Shown: in pieces, positions 12,076 to 45,828 of the stretch
Numbering within the stretch: the stretch's first letter is position 1
Layout of the letters: each line of letters begins with the position of its first letter
Assembly: GCA_037893225.1 (NCBI GenBank)
Contig: JAZGUH010000717.1
Span: forward strand, 372,001 to 436,000
DNA: 64,000 nt
Origin: Hippasteria phrygiana
Taxonomy: Eukaryota; Echinodermata; Asteroidea; Valvatida; Goniasteridae
Direction of reading: 5' to 3'
Made by a program: the position numbers and the translations under genes
Notes under the pieces: model-generated
The model's input: only the letters and a program-made list of their open reading frames with translations
The model's database searches: none
Told to the model about the DNA's origin: nothing

Positions 12076-12683
12076 CTAACCCTGCCAGACGCAGCACAGT
12101 GCATCTGTGCTGACAGCTCCACTTTGCTGCACTCTGCACACAAGTCAATGTGACAAAGTACAATGTATGCAATCCGATGCGTCTGGCAGGGTTTCTAGCC
12201 AAAATACCCTGGAGGGTTTGAGTTAAGCAAACCTGAAAAAAACAGAATCTGGATCGATGGTCATTATTTTGTTCACGTTGTTCATTTGAAAACCGAAGGA
12301 ATGTTCAAACACACACAACACTGTTTAAAGCGCATCATGCACACATCACTGTTGCGCGATGTAGAAAAGATGACCCCCCCCCCTTCAATAAATGGTCGAG
12401 CCTAGGGTCGAGCCCCACATCTCTTCAACAACTCCACGGTGGACTATAGTAGTCAGCTGTGCTACGACATGTTCATCTCAGCTGAATACGTCGGTTGGTG
12501 AGTAAAAACTCTGATTTCTCAATAAATTGTCCGTTCCAATGTTCCGCAAATGTGCCGCAAAAGTCTCAAAGATCTGTAGGAGGATTGGATAACTTTCTGG
12601 GGAGATTAACGTTTGGGAAAGTGGAATTCTAGATCATTGTAACTGACCTAACAAAAGCGTATTGCAAATCCCATTGAGTTACG

Positions 12684-13156
12684 GTGTCATGCTAATTAGC
12701 GTCAACAAGCTTCAACAAAGCGTCAACAACTTATAAGCTTAAACATGTTAATTGTTATTCACAATATTTAGTGGGCTCCTATGATTATTTAAAAGTATCA
12801 TTAGTATTTAAAAGTATCTTAAAATGTGTGATTTTTAAGCGAAAATGTACGACATCAACGGTGCTTTTTCCCGGCAGCCATCTTGTTTTTCTGGGACATG
12901 GTGCAATCGCGCATGCGCAAAAGAGAAAACAAAGATGGCGGCGCCCATTCATCGTGATTTTGTCGTCTTAAAATTTCGTTTTTATGTGGGATTGTGAACG
13001 GGAATTCAGCCAATTTCTTACATAATACGAGATGCGAGAGTTTGTTGAATACAAGTATAGCTTTTGTGAAGCTTAAATGTACATTTTGAGCTTGTTGACG
13101 CTTTGTTGACACTGATCGGGTTTGTTGACGCTTGTTGACGCTAAATAGCATGACCG
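12684..13156. mobile_element. Internally deleted P-like element (473 bp)
   Basis: It joins the right end and the left end of the 10660-12075 element, in inverted orientation relative to it. The deletion junction lies near 12838-12845 (TTTTTAAGCGAAAATG), at a short TTTAAG/CTTAAA identity. GAGTTACG is duplicated at 12676-12683 and 13157-13164. It is inserted in the right arm of the large inverted repeat, and the uninterrupted left arm serves as the empty site. The YY1-like AAGATGGCGGC and CAGCCATCTTG sites are retained. Confidence 0.85.
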
Positions 13157-13446
13157 GAGTTACGGGGTCCAAAATAGTTTAGCGTTGTAAGGCTCATGGA
13201 GCCTTACATTTTTGGAAGTACATAGCGGCTTAATCCATTTGTTATGTGCGACCGCCGCTGTGTTTACGACCACGGCGACCATCATTGGACCTGTGTGCTA
13301 TCTCCTTCTATATTCCTACCTCCATGGGTATATCATTAACAAACATTGACAAATGGTTTTCACACGTACAAAAACAAGGCATCATTCTGAATCTTGTTGA
13401 ACCATGGTTGAACAGAGTCCAGACAGACTTAAAATGCAATACTCAC

Positions 13447-13573
13447 CTATCGTTGATATAAATGTTGTATTAAATGTATCGTCTGAAAATCTGAAGAGAA
13501 TACACGTCTTTCCAACACCAGAGTCACCAATTAGTAGTAATTTAAAGAGCAAATCGTACGTCTTTTTCGCCAT
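13447..13573 (-). CDS. RAB10: Rab10 small GTPase, first coding exon (partial gene)
   Basis: ATG at 13571-13573 opens 42 codons plus one base, ending at a GTGAGT donor (13446-13441). The peptide starts [16 protein letters not shown] and has the P-loop GDSGVGKT at residues 16-23 and the start of switch I (FNTTFISTI). The lysine pair after Met-Ala and the DDTFNTTF stretch fit Rab10 better than Rab8 or Rab13. Rab10 is a membrane-anchored GTPase in exocytic and basolateral transport and ciliary traffic. Switch II, the guanine-specificity motifs and the prenylated C-terminus are not in the window; they must lie left of base 1, so intron 1 exceeds 13.4 kb. The subfamily call could move to a Rab8-like relative if later exons disagreed. 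Confidence 0.9.
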
Positions 13574-14420
13574 TATTGTTGTGTGTGCAAACAGCAGAAT
13601 GTATGCCAGCTATGTCCAACCCAAAAATGGCCGCCGGACGTTACCCAAGTCTAATTTTAGAATAAGCAAACTTGACAACTTTTAAATAAAAGCTATTATA
13701 ATGGCGTTCAAAAACATAATTTATAGTTCAAATGTTTTAAACTTTTAATGTATAAATTTTTAATTCGTTTATAGATGGCAACAATGGGTAGAATTCAAAA
13801 TGTATGGTCAATTGAGCGCATAACAAATGCATTGTGGGATAAATAAATACATGGGAAAAAGATCTCGGTAAAATGACCTTTCACCCGTGAGTCATCCTTG
13901 GTCACGCCTTATGTTTATTCATTATTTGCCGTCACATGTAATGTCATGCTGCTTGCAATATAATTAATGCAATAATACATTTTGTACGTACGCGTAGTAC
14001 ATGCACATGATGTGTTCCTTGCTATGTATATGATATGAGTCACGTCACTCTGTATCACTGTGGCCACTCCTTGGGATTTTTCCCAAGATCTTGGGAATTT
14101 TGGTGAGGAAAATATGGATTGCACATGCGCAAAGTGCTTCTTCTGGTGCTCTGTTGATTGCTATGCTATTCCATTGCCTTGGGAATTCTTGGGAATTTTA
14201 CTGGCTGAATCTTGGAAATTTCAAATTTCATGAGTGGCCACGCTGTATGAAGATCAGTGACATGAGTTCACGGTACGTGTTCCAAGGACATGCATTTAGC
14301 TCATTTTTCATTTTTCTCAAGGACTGAATTACCCAAATGTTCTTCCCTCCATGCTCCATGATCCAGGCATGTTTGTAAAGGTGGGGCCGGGCTGCTGTTT
14401 TTCTCGCCGCTGTCGGTATT
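13574..14420. other. Presumed Rab10 5' UTR and promoter region
   Basis: Upstream of the Rab10 start. CCAAAAATGGCCGCCGG at about 13620 resembles a YY1-type initiator but is not an exact match. No TATA box is convincing. No coding exon is seen on either strand up to the hairpin at 14421. Confidence 0.35.
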
Positions 14421-14513
14421 ATGGTGTACTATAAGGGCCACCACTCTAACGTGGTAGGACCGGACACATGGAATTCTTACCACGTTGGAGCGGTGGCCCT
14501 TATAGTACACCAT
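14421..14513. repeat. 93-bp snap-back inverted repeat
   Basis: ATGGTGTACTATAAGGGCC at the left is mirrored by its complement at the right end (14495-14513). Pairing continues through ACGTGGTA with a few mismatches, giving arms of roughly 38 bp around a loop of about 18 bp. It looks like a minimal foldback MITE. Confidence 0.8.
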
Positions 14514-17500
14514 ACGGTATAGACAAAACGGGGCTAGGGAAGGTTTTTGACATTTATTGATTGAGCACAGTACTTATAATATTAGGCTATTGGGATCGCT
14601 TGCTTTTGCCGCTCCCCCCCCCCCCCCCCTCCGCCCACATCCCCGCCCAAATTTAGTGGGGAATAGGCCTATCACATTATTTTTGCCGTCAATTCCACTT
14701 CTTACATCATGATCGAACGGCAATAGACGGGTTTCCGGTGTATAGCTTGGACCGCCAACTTCAACTTCAAGTTTTGTAAAAGGTTTGGCGGAACTTTTCG
14801 GGACTGCGTGGCTTTAGGCCAACCTTAGCCTGGAGAGTGAGGCCATATTACTCTGTCCTCACTTTTTCGACGGACCTGATGACCCGAGGACGGACAGAGC
14901 AGGGACACAGGACGGAGAGCTAAAGCACACTGTCCGAAGTTTGTTCTCACGGTCTTCCCAGAAGAGATAGTAATTACCCGCACTTCCATAGACTTTCTCG
15001 TACGGTTTATAAATGCCATTGCGGCGTTCACTCAAGCTGTTTGGACATGCATAGTCGCATGTCAGGACTCTTGAAAGCGACGCCCATTTGGACCCTATGT
15101 CGCCACCCTACCTCTTAATTTCCAACTTTTCAAATTATTTTGCCTGGCAGGCAAAAAATCTGGACATTTTTTTCTGAATAATTAACAATTTGGTCCTATC
15201 CTGAAAAAACGGGGGGGAAAATTGCCCACTTGAAAAGGACCGTCCCCCGAACCTGGCCAGCTAACGGACGGACGCTACAATAATGTAGGTGCTGCAGAAC
15301 GAAAATTTTACACATGAGCAACATTACTGCCGGACATTCACTGCAAAAACTGTGTGTAGCAATGAAACAGTTTTCTCAACACTTTCCTGATATTAGTTTG
15401 TAAACATATGTTTAAACACAAAACATGTTTAGAGTATTGACAGATAGTGTTTAGCCATTGAACATCGATGTTTAGGATTTGGAAACATAACATGTTTACA
15501 ACCATTGCTAAACACAGTTTTTTAGAGTGTTCGCAAGGGGCTGTGGTGCTTCCCCTTGGCCTTCCGAGCTCCCGGGATCGCCGCCAATTGAAGAGATTTT
15601 TTTATCTCATGGAATTAAAAGTCATTGGCTTTTCCAGAAAAACACTCATTTGATTTTTATATTAATCTGATAAGCACCCAGATCCCGGTGGTGTGGGGTA
15701 TTAAAACACAAATAAAACGCTTCGATTATACTAATCAGTACCATTTTAATTGTTTACTGTCGGTGAACAATCTACAATGTTCTCCTTTGCACAGTCACAC
15801 AAACATTAACAAGTTGAAACTAAAATAAACTAAAATAAAATACTTGTACACTTTACATATTAAAAACCAAAATCAAGACTAGTTTCTCAATGTATTTTTT
15901 GACCAGTTTGTCCTAGGCTCATTTGGGGGGTTCGTTCGTATTTACACAAAAATAAAATGATTTCTTTTTCCCCCTAAAATCAATATGCCTTTCACATTTG
16001 TGACAAAAAGAGGCTATGTAAGTTTTTCAAGAACTAATCTATTAACTCTGATTAATTAATTAATATCATGAACTAAAACAAAATTATTTATAAAGTATGC
16101 GTAAAGACAGCTGCAACAAAACTTGAGTCTTTTACATTCTCAGATATCACATAAGTCACTTGAAGGCAACATTGCCCTGAAATTCCCAAAATTAAATCTC
16201 TTTAGTTCGTTACCTAACCTATTTCCAAGCTCCGAGTGTAGAATATTCTACCATAATATGTAATATTTACGGAGAAATGTGGGAAAGAATAAGCATTGAC
16301 ATCTGGTCATTCAGACTGGTGCCGCTCATAGTGCTGCCTTACGCAGCCAAAGCACTACAGACCAAGGGTACCACTCCGATTTTTCCAATTCTGCAACGGT
16401 TCGACTTTTCTGGAACCAAATTTAAACTGGTGTCCGCGAAATGATTTTCAGATGAGCGGCGCACATGCAAGGGTTGGGTCATGTGCATTATTATGTTTTA
16501 GTTTTAAATCTTTCTAACCATATAGCAATTTTTAAGATGGAATAGTTTTTGTAACCCAACTCGGCGCCTCCAAGGCATTGCATCCCTTCAACTTAAAGTT
16601 TAAGATTTGTTTCGGATATTTGTTTGAACCAGAGTTGTAATAAAGTCAATCACAAGTCAACTCACAAGCTACATGTACATGGGATGAACAATGACAAAGA
16701 AATGCTTTTGTTATATAGCGTATTTTAATAGCTTGTTACATAGCTTGAGAGCAGAGTTATGAAGTGACTCACGTGGTGGTGACTTGTGATGACTTGATTA
16801 CAACTCTGGTTTGAACTCAACATTAAATGAAAATAAATTGTCCATGTGTGTGAAATCCGGTTATGTTGGTTAGAGTTGCCTCAGTCCTCACCACATTTTG
16901 TAAATGTTCACCATTGTGTGCTCGACTCACAAAAGTTTGTCAGAAATATATATCTGCTGTTACCATCCAAATGGTGCCTGAAGCAAACTGGGTGAAGAAA
17001 TTAAGGAAAGCAGAAAAACAATTTTGTTTGTATACTTTTTTCCTTGCTCTATGCTTGTGCAATGTTTGCCTAATAAGAAAACACGAGTAATTCAAGTTCT
17101 TAAAAATCAAAGGTCAGATTTCTGTCAAATTAAGAGAAAATTATAAAAATCCTTGGGTTATCTTCTTTTTTTTAAACAGGATGACATATTGCAGACAGCG
17201 TTGTCGAACCACCCAAAATAATCAAGTACAAAACACTTGTGAGTGACTACACCGGTAAACCTTTATCATCAGGCTTGTGCCGGGCCCAACAGGAGACTTG
17301 TACAAGTCTAGTGAGGACTAGACTTCTGCGAGTCCAACGTGAGTCTGGATTGACCAACTTATCAAATAAGCACAGTTCATTGTCTAACTAAAATCAGATA
17401 GTGATTTTTTTATATATAAAACTGATTTACAGAGCACAGCTAGTAGATCAAATCAAATTTGGTATTATTGCACTTAATTCAAGATGAAAAAAAAATCAAA

Positions 17501-18460
17501 TATCAGTATGTAATTTTGTACAAAAAAGTCCTCGTCAATTAAAACGTTTCACACAAAAAACACGGCACTCATTTAGCATTCATAAAAGTACGGACCAAAT
17601 CATGTTTTCAAAATACGACACACTTTCTGGATTTCAACAAACTTGCAATCTTACAATATCCCACCTAAGTTAAAAGACTGTCAAATTATTTATTTTTATT
17701 TTTCGGATAAGGAGGTCACAGAAAAAAAGTCAAGTAAGAATACATCTTTAGTTTTGAAATTCAATGGCTGCTCAATGCGAACCAGCAGGTTTTCCCATTC
17801 GACCTCCAACCTAAACCCATAGAGCCTGGAAATGTGTAGTGAGGTATATGCTGCACTGCATTGTGGGATAGCTTGCGTGAAAAATGTGTACACCACATCC
17901 TATTGGCAGAATATCTGTGCAAGATTTATCGCTTGTTCTTATCGCATGAAATAACAATTGTCAACATCTGCTACTCTTTTCCAATATCGCACAAACCAGA
18001 AAAGTAAAAATAAGAAGAAAAAACTACAATCAATACTGACAGAGACCAGGACGTGACAAGTAAATATATACATCTTGTAAAATTTCCTGGGTAGCGAACG
18101 GCTATATATTACTAACAAAATACATTTATGTCGAGGTGGTTAAAAACCAGGTGGGTTACGTATTTACAGAAGGTTGGATACGTCATCTGAAAAAACCTTT
18201 GCGTAATTGCTAAGATATAGAGATTTATCAAAAATGACTATACAGATATATACATTGATCACAAGTTTGTCTAAACTTGGCGACTATTGGGGAGGGGGGG
18301 GGGTGTCAATACAAAATCTATGGGAGGTTCTCCTATACAGAAAAATGTCAGACTTGTTTTTAAGAACTTGCAATTGGTGCATGTATAATTGTAAATTGAC
18401 AAGATACTTTCCACCAGGGTTATTTCTTGGAAAGGGTACATTTTAAAATTACTTGTGGTT
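14514..18460. other. Gene-free intergenic DNA between Rab10 and the kinase gene
   Basis: I see no exon with domain support. There is a poly-C run at 14615-14630 and a cluster of TGTTTA/TAAACA words at 15390-15510. One MITE lies at 16648-16810, and the AT-rich remainder has no strong repeats. Part of the right side may be 3' UTR of the kinase gene; an AATAAA on the minus strand lies at 19062-19067. Confidence 0.4.
16648..16810. mobile_element. MITE with CCAGAGTTGTA ends, copy 1
   Basis: The left end CCAGAGTTGTAATAAAGTC is mirrored by the right end GACTTGATTACAACTCTGG. A related, longer copy with the same ends is at 30883-31095 inside the kinase gene. Confidence 0.75.
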
Positions 18461-18500
18461 TTAAAGGGGCACAGTACCTTCAAATACCAGAAAATCCACT
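18461..18500 (+). mobile_element. End fragment related to the TTAA element at 44955
   Basis: TTTTAAAGGGGCACAGTACC followed by TTCAAAT matches the left end of the 44955-45752 element (AGGGACACATTGCCTTCAAAT). No right end found nearby. Confidence 0.5.
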
Positions 18501-18642
18501 TGGCATCTTTGCTTTTACTTTTCTTTAAATAGACATTTTCGGTACCTCAAATCGCAAATTTATATCATGATGGTGTATATGTTTTGAGGTATAAATGTTA
18601 ACTTGGCTTACAGTAAATGGGGAATGCATTTTGCTCCTTGTG

Positions 18643-18941
18643 GAAGTGCCGTAGCCTAGTGGTTTGGCACATTGAATTCAAGGTCTGTGGGTAATTCTGC
18701 AGGTTGTGGGTTCGAGCCCAGTCCTGGGCTTTGGCACTTCTACGCTTAATATGGGTAGAGGCATTATTGATGCCTTGCAGTGGACTAGTTACCCATCCCG
18801 ACCCTATTCCTTGTGAAGAGATTAGATTATCTTGTTTCAGTGTGAGGGGCTGGTTCTTCCACATATTCCTAAGTAGCCCACATCTCGAGTGCCCTAGGGC
18901 TTGTGATGGGTGATTTCCATAAAAAATAAAATTAAAAAAAT
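18643..18941 (+). mobile_element. tRNA-derived SINE
   Basis: Box A TAGCCTAGTGG at about 18653 and box B GGTTCGAGCCC at about 18709 give an RNA polymerase III promoter in a tRNA-like head. About 200 bp of unrelated body follow, ending in an A-rich tail (ATAAAAAATAAAATTAAAAA). The head does not keep a full tRNA fold, so it is not a functional tRNA gene. Confidence 0.8.
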
Positions 18942-19061
18942 TTGTCAAATGTCATTGAGTGGAAGGCAAGCTGACCACTAGTTGACCAGTCAAAGCATTA
19001 AATGGAGCAGTTCTATGATCCCATCAAAATCAGGAATAATCCTTTATAACGGACATTCCTT

Positions 19062-19067
19062 TTTATT
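19062..19067 (-). terminator. Candidate poly(A) signal for the kinase gene
   Basis: AATAAA on the minus strand, about 310 bp past the proposed stop in exon 13. Not the only such word in AT-rich DNA. Confidence 0.3.
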
Positions 19068-19375
19068 GAACCGAGAACCCTCCTGAATCTAAGATGTCGC
19101 CAACCCCCACCACCTCTGATCGTAACCCTTTACCTAGAGTGGCTTTTGGCATTGGGTGATTTCAATTATTTAAATGTCTAACTGACAATGTTTCTGGCAA
19201 TCCAACTTTTTGGACTGAAGGGTTTTGCCTTTCCAGACTGCTAAAAGAAAGAAGTATTTTTTGAAAAAATTGACATGAATAGACTTATTTGTACTACACT
19301 GTGTAGCAGTTTACTTTGTATGACCATACCGGCTGTAGTTTCCTGTGCGCATTGTGTAGCCGGACTGATTTTTGG

Positions 19376-42264
<22,889 letters not shown>

Positions 42265-42592
42265 TGTTACCACAGCCATGCAAGAAATCTTTTTACGTCG
42301 CAACAGTTTTCTTATCTTCTCCGTATTTCAAGGCCATGGTTGAATCACAAAATACATGTAGTCTCGACTTGTCTGTGAGCAACTGTTAGCCTGATTTGTA
42401 TACATGAAAAATCAGGACTCCTGGATGAGACGCCAGTGGTCATTCTCAGGTCATTGAGGGTCATACTGGGGTCATCAAAGGTCACATGGTATAGCAAGGT
42501 GTGACAATTTGATTCTTGTGTCTGATGTGATTCAGTAGACAGGTAGACTACACGAAAGATGCGTTCTCTGAAATTAAGAAAACAAAATATTG

Positions 42593-43061
42593 CGGTCATA
42601 CTAATCACCGTCAACACGCAAAACACCATCAACACACCGCCAACACACCGTCAACACCTCCAAAACACATTCTTAACTGACAAATGCGGTACAAAACCGT
42701 AAAGTATGAGTCAACACGAGATTTGGGCTTAAAAATGGGAGGTTAAACGTCTGAAAATGCCATTTCTTTCTTTAAGAAAACGGACCTCTCCATGCAGCTC
42801 CGAAATCGGCAGCCGTGCCTCACTGTGCCTCACTGTGCCTCACTCAGCCATGTCGCGGGCGCGCAGCGCGTGCGAAGGCAAGATGGCGGCCAACGGCCGT
42901 GTTGCTTAGAGATAACTTTTCGCGTGAAAAAAATTCCATTTTCATAAATGAAATGTGACTTTTAACCGACAGAAATTCTAATTTCGCCTGAAAATTACAT
43001 TTCTATGGTGTTAACGGTGTGTTGACGGTGTTTGTGTGGTTGGCGGTGATTAGTATGACCC
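42593..43061. mobile_element. Second P-like family, 469-bp element
   Basis: Ends CGGTCATACTAATCACCG and, on the right, the complement of GGGTCATACTAATC. Subterminal GTCAACAC repeats flank both ends. The flanks are AAATATTG (42585-42592) and AAATAATG (43062-43069), an 8-bp duplication with one mismatch. The interior has a GCAAGATGGCGGCC site. It parallels the 10660 family with a diverged sequence. It lies between the kinase start codon and its probable first exon. Confidence 0.8.
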
Positions 43062-43440
43062 AAATAATGAAATATTGCACCAGTCACTGAGTCAGAAATA
43101 AATTGGAAAGAAGTTTCTCCACAATACAAACAAAAAGTCACCAGTATTAATTCACATCAAATCAAACTATAGTCACAACTATATTTTCTTCTTCAAATGT
43201 TAAAAAATGTACACAAATTGCGTCTAAATATTCAACACAAGCATGACAAGTGACATGTGTAACGTTATACGTGTCGTCAGGATATGTATTTAATTGAATG
43301 CATGTTTATTCGTGTTTACACGTTCTAAACGTTCGTACGTTTACTCAGTGAAAAAGCACAGTAAAATGTACAAAATCTGAGAATGTAAAGCACGAAGTCT
43401 TGAAATAAAATCATTGTATGATTCAGGAATGCCAACTTAC

Positions 43441-43550
43441 CTTCAACAACGCTTTATTCTGTTGTAAACAAACTAAAACTGGGTAATTTCCACAAAAACA
43501 ATTTCCTTAGTGATGGCCAAACTTCACCAACGAAAACTATGGCCGCAGCT
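43441..43550 (-). other. Probable non-coding first exon of the kinase gene
   Basis: GTTGAAG followed by GTAAGT at 43440-43435 is a strong donor on the minus strand, 1.2 kb upstream of the kinase start. A probable acceptor, GCTCACAG, lies near 42385. The upper boundary is a guess. Confidence 0.45.
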
Positions 43551-43608
43551 AATTTACATATTGAATATAGCGCCCTCTATAATGTTACGGATTATCGATG
43601 GAAATTTT

Positions 43609-43702
43609 ACGGAAGCCCGTTTGTGCCAGGTATTATTAGTGACACTGCAAAATAACGCAATAGTTTTGCGAAATAAAACCTGGCACTAACGGGCTTCCAA
43701 AG
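43609..43702. repeat. 94-bp inverted repeat near the kinase promoter
   Basis: GGAAGCCCGTTTGTGCCAGG at the left pairs with CCTGGCACTAACGGGCTTCC at the right with one mismatch. The centre contains TTATTTCGCAAAAC-like pairing. Confidence 0.8.
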
Positions 43703-43744
43703 TTTATATAATTGCCATAAATAGAAGTATTTATATTTATCAAT

Positions 43745-44040
43745 GTTATATAAAATATTACAGTTATGAAGGAATTAGTAAAATTGCATTTTTCTTTTGT
43801 TATTCGCTTTCAAAAAGCTTAATGTAGTTGTGATTAATATTACGATATTTATTTGAATCGACTTCATAAAATTCGCCCAAAAAATCCTTTGATGATGAAT
43901 ATCCCAACTTTTTTTGCATTTTGTTATTTTCGGTTACTCTTTGTCAACGTGTTTCTAAGCTACTGCATCTACGTAGTAGCATGGAGCTATAGCTCCATGG
44001 TAGTAGAGACCCTCCCTGGTCGATGCCTGCTGTGAGTGGC
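43745..44040 (+). repeat. Duplicated block A (first copy)
   Basis: High similarity to 60643-60930, from ATTACAGTTATGAAGGAATT through TCAAAAAGCTTAATGTAG to CCCTCCCTGGTCGATGC. The first copy has an extra hairpin insertion at 43973-44006. Confidence 0.85.
43973..44006. repeat. Micro-hairpin with 7-bp direct repeats and an empty site (H4)
   Basis: GTAGTAG at 43973-43979 and 44000-44006 flanks the perfect 20-bp palindrome CATGGAGCTATAGCTCCATG. The related block at 60868-60885 reads straight through without the palindrome or second direct repeat. Confidence 0.82.
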
Positions 44041-44067
44041 TATTCAGCAGAGGGGTTGGCAAAGGGG

Positions 44068-44114
44068 GGACCCCCCCCCCCCCCCCCCCCCCACTGCCCC
44101 CCCCCCCCCCCCCA
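44068..44114 (+). repeat. Poly-C tracts
   Basis: Two runs of about 21 and 18 C separated by CACTG. A likely assembly and sequencing hazard. Confidence 0.9.
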
Positions 44115-44443
44115 AGGAATGTGCAGTTAACTGTACATGAACACTTTTCTGAATAGAGTGAAGTCACGGTAGTTTAGTTATGATCATAGAGCTATATTAA
44201 TAACTAATACAAATTTAGTGTGCGATTTGATATTACTGAGGACAAACTGGATTGAAAACATAGAAAAGAAAAAAAATTGCAAACTCGTCTGTAGTTCTTT
44301 TTTCAAAAATCTGTCATAAAAAAGAGCGGAGGACAAATATATTGGGAACAAAAGATGAACCGAGTATCGAATTAACATAGCAGGACTCACGGGGTTAGAC
44401 CCGCGAGCGTATTGGGTACGTGCTTCAGGCTCACTTACAATAA

Positions 44444-44752
44444 CCCCACTATGCAGTGGCTCGACTCGACATAGAGATGGTAAAATATTACTTATGAACG
44501 TTATGCTCGAATGTGATGCAATAATCTTGCGAAATGTGAAGGACGCCCTCTCGTGATTTCATTGGGTGTAGCGAAATCACGAGAGGGCGCTATTTGCTGT
44601 GCAAAATATGAATGGAGGAAAAAGCACACAACCAATGATACTTGTTAAGCGTTTTGTCTCTTGTGTAATCCTGGGAAATCTTTGAAAATGTGTGCTGATC
44701 TTTGTGTATTCTGGTGCATGCTGGTGCATGTAAAAGCCAATGACCCATATAA
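44444..44752 (+). repeat. Duplicated block B (first copy)
   Basis: About 95% similar by eye to 62804-63109. Contains a 17-bp-arm hairpin CGCCCTCTCGTGATTTC with a 12-bp loop. Confidence 0.88.
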
Positions 44753-44954
44753 TCATATGACAAGAGGAATTATTGGGGGACACTGCCACAGCCGTCTCCC
44801 GCCCCCCCCCCCCCCCCCCCCCCCAAATGGAGGGACGTGTCCCCCCAGGATCGCCGCCCATGGTCACCAGTCACCACTGGTACCCCATAGCCATAATAGT
44901 CTCCATATAGTAAGAAAAAACGCGGTTCACAGGTACCCGATAGTGCCACATTAA

Positions 44955-45752
44955 AGGGACACATTGCCTTCAAATGTCATGAAATTTTGCTGTTTGGAAA
45001 TGTTCCTTATCTTTTATAAGAGTTGTTCATGCAAAAAACTCGTATAATATGTTGTAATTAGTGAGTAGTGATTACAAAACAAAAAATTGGCCTCTGACCC
45101 CGGACATCTGACCCGCGAAACATAGACTTATTTCCAGTAGTAAATACCACCGTCTAAATAATGCGCTGTAACGTATGAAGCACGATATGGGGGGAAAGGG
45201 ACCCCCCCCCCCCCCCCCCCCCCTCTTTTGTGTTAGTCATTGTGTTCCCGGAATCTCAGGAATTCTATTCAGAAATCTAGGGGGATGTGTTAGATAACAA
45301 TAATCTATAGTGTGCTTAGGGTATAGGGATAAAAGGGGGGTACCCTTTCCCCCCATATCGTGCAGGGTATCCGCTGTAAGAGTCTTTAGGCTGGCGCCGC
45401 AGCCAGTGGCCTTGTAAACCTATCAGATGATCGCCAGGTACCATTCTCTACCTCGCGACACATATCGCCAGTGCTGCGCGCCGTGCCACAGTACATCAAA
45501 ATGGATCAACAGAACGTACTGCAACCAGCTGCGACTGGAAATACGACTGGTGAACACGGTCCGCCATTTTGTGGAGTCAAAAATTTGGTTCTACAAAATG
45601 GCGGACCGTTATTTGTCACGAAATTAAACAAAAACCACGCAATTTGAAGGGATAGTTATGTTAATCTCTATATTTTACTTTTAAAAAAGCTTCCCAACCA
45701 TATCCATTTCAGTTTTATAGCCCAAATCGCAAAATCAAAGCAATGTGTCCCT
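44955..45752. mobile_element. TTAA-flanked DNA transposon (798 bp)
   Basis: TTAA at 44951-44954 and 45753-45756. Perfect 13-bp ends AGGGACACATTGC. The TTAA target fits Kolobok or piggyBac families; the AGGG start favours Kolobok-like, by inference. No transposase. A GC-palindromic MITE (45181-45364) is nested inside. Confidence 0.85.
45181..45364. mobile_element. MITE with GCACGATATGGGGGG ends, copy 1
   Basis: GCACGATATGGGGGGAAAGG on the left and CCTTTCCCCCCATATCGTGC on the right. The centre contains a poly-C run. A second copy is at 60022-60192. Confidence 0.85.
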
Positions 45753-45828
45753 TTAAGTATAATCACATAAGGGGCCATCCCCCGGCCCCCATTGGCAAAA
45801 ACCAAAGGCATCAAAATTATATATAGCT

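Larger units (their letters stand above)
10648..12226 (+). mobile_element. 150-bp telomere-end MITE split by a P-like element
   Basis: The left stub ends CCCTAACCCT at 10659. The right part resumes CTAACCCTGCCAGACGCAGC at 12076 and runs to AGTTAA at 12226, matching the 3211-3360 copy. The P-like transposon sits between, with CTAACCCT duplicated on both sides. This dates the P-like insertion after the MITE. Confidence 0.8.
10001..13225. repeat. Large inverted repeat enclosing the P-like element
   Basis: The left arm (about 10001-10390) and right arm (about 12345-12683 plus 13157-13225) are reverse complements of each other, from the ATGTAAGGCTCCATGAGCC end through TTTTGGACCCCGTAACTCAATGGG to the CATCGCGCAACG region. 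The right arm is split by the 12684-13156 element. Compared with the right arm, the left arm has an extra 17 nt around GCGCATGCGC at 10308-10318. The spacer holds the 10660-12075 element. The parent element class is not identified. Confidence 0.8.

Noticed and set aside
16863..17090. Possible small gene (75 codons)
   Set aside because: No domain, no homologue that I recognise and no splice or promoter context. A chance frame is as likely.
18653..18720. Functional tRNA gene
   Set aside because: Boxes A and B are present, but the sequence has a SINE body and A-rich tail and does not close a normal cloverleaf.
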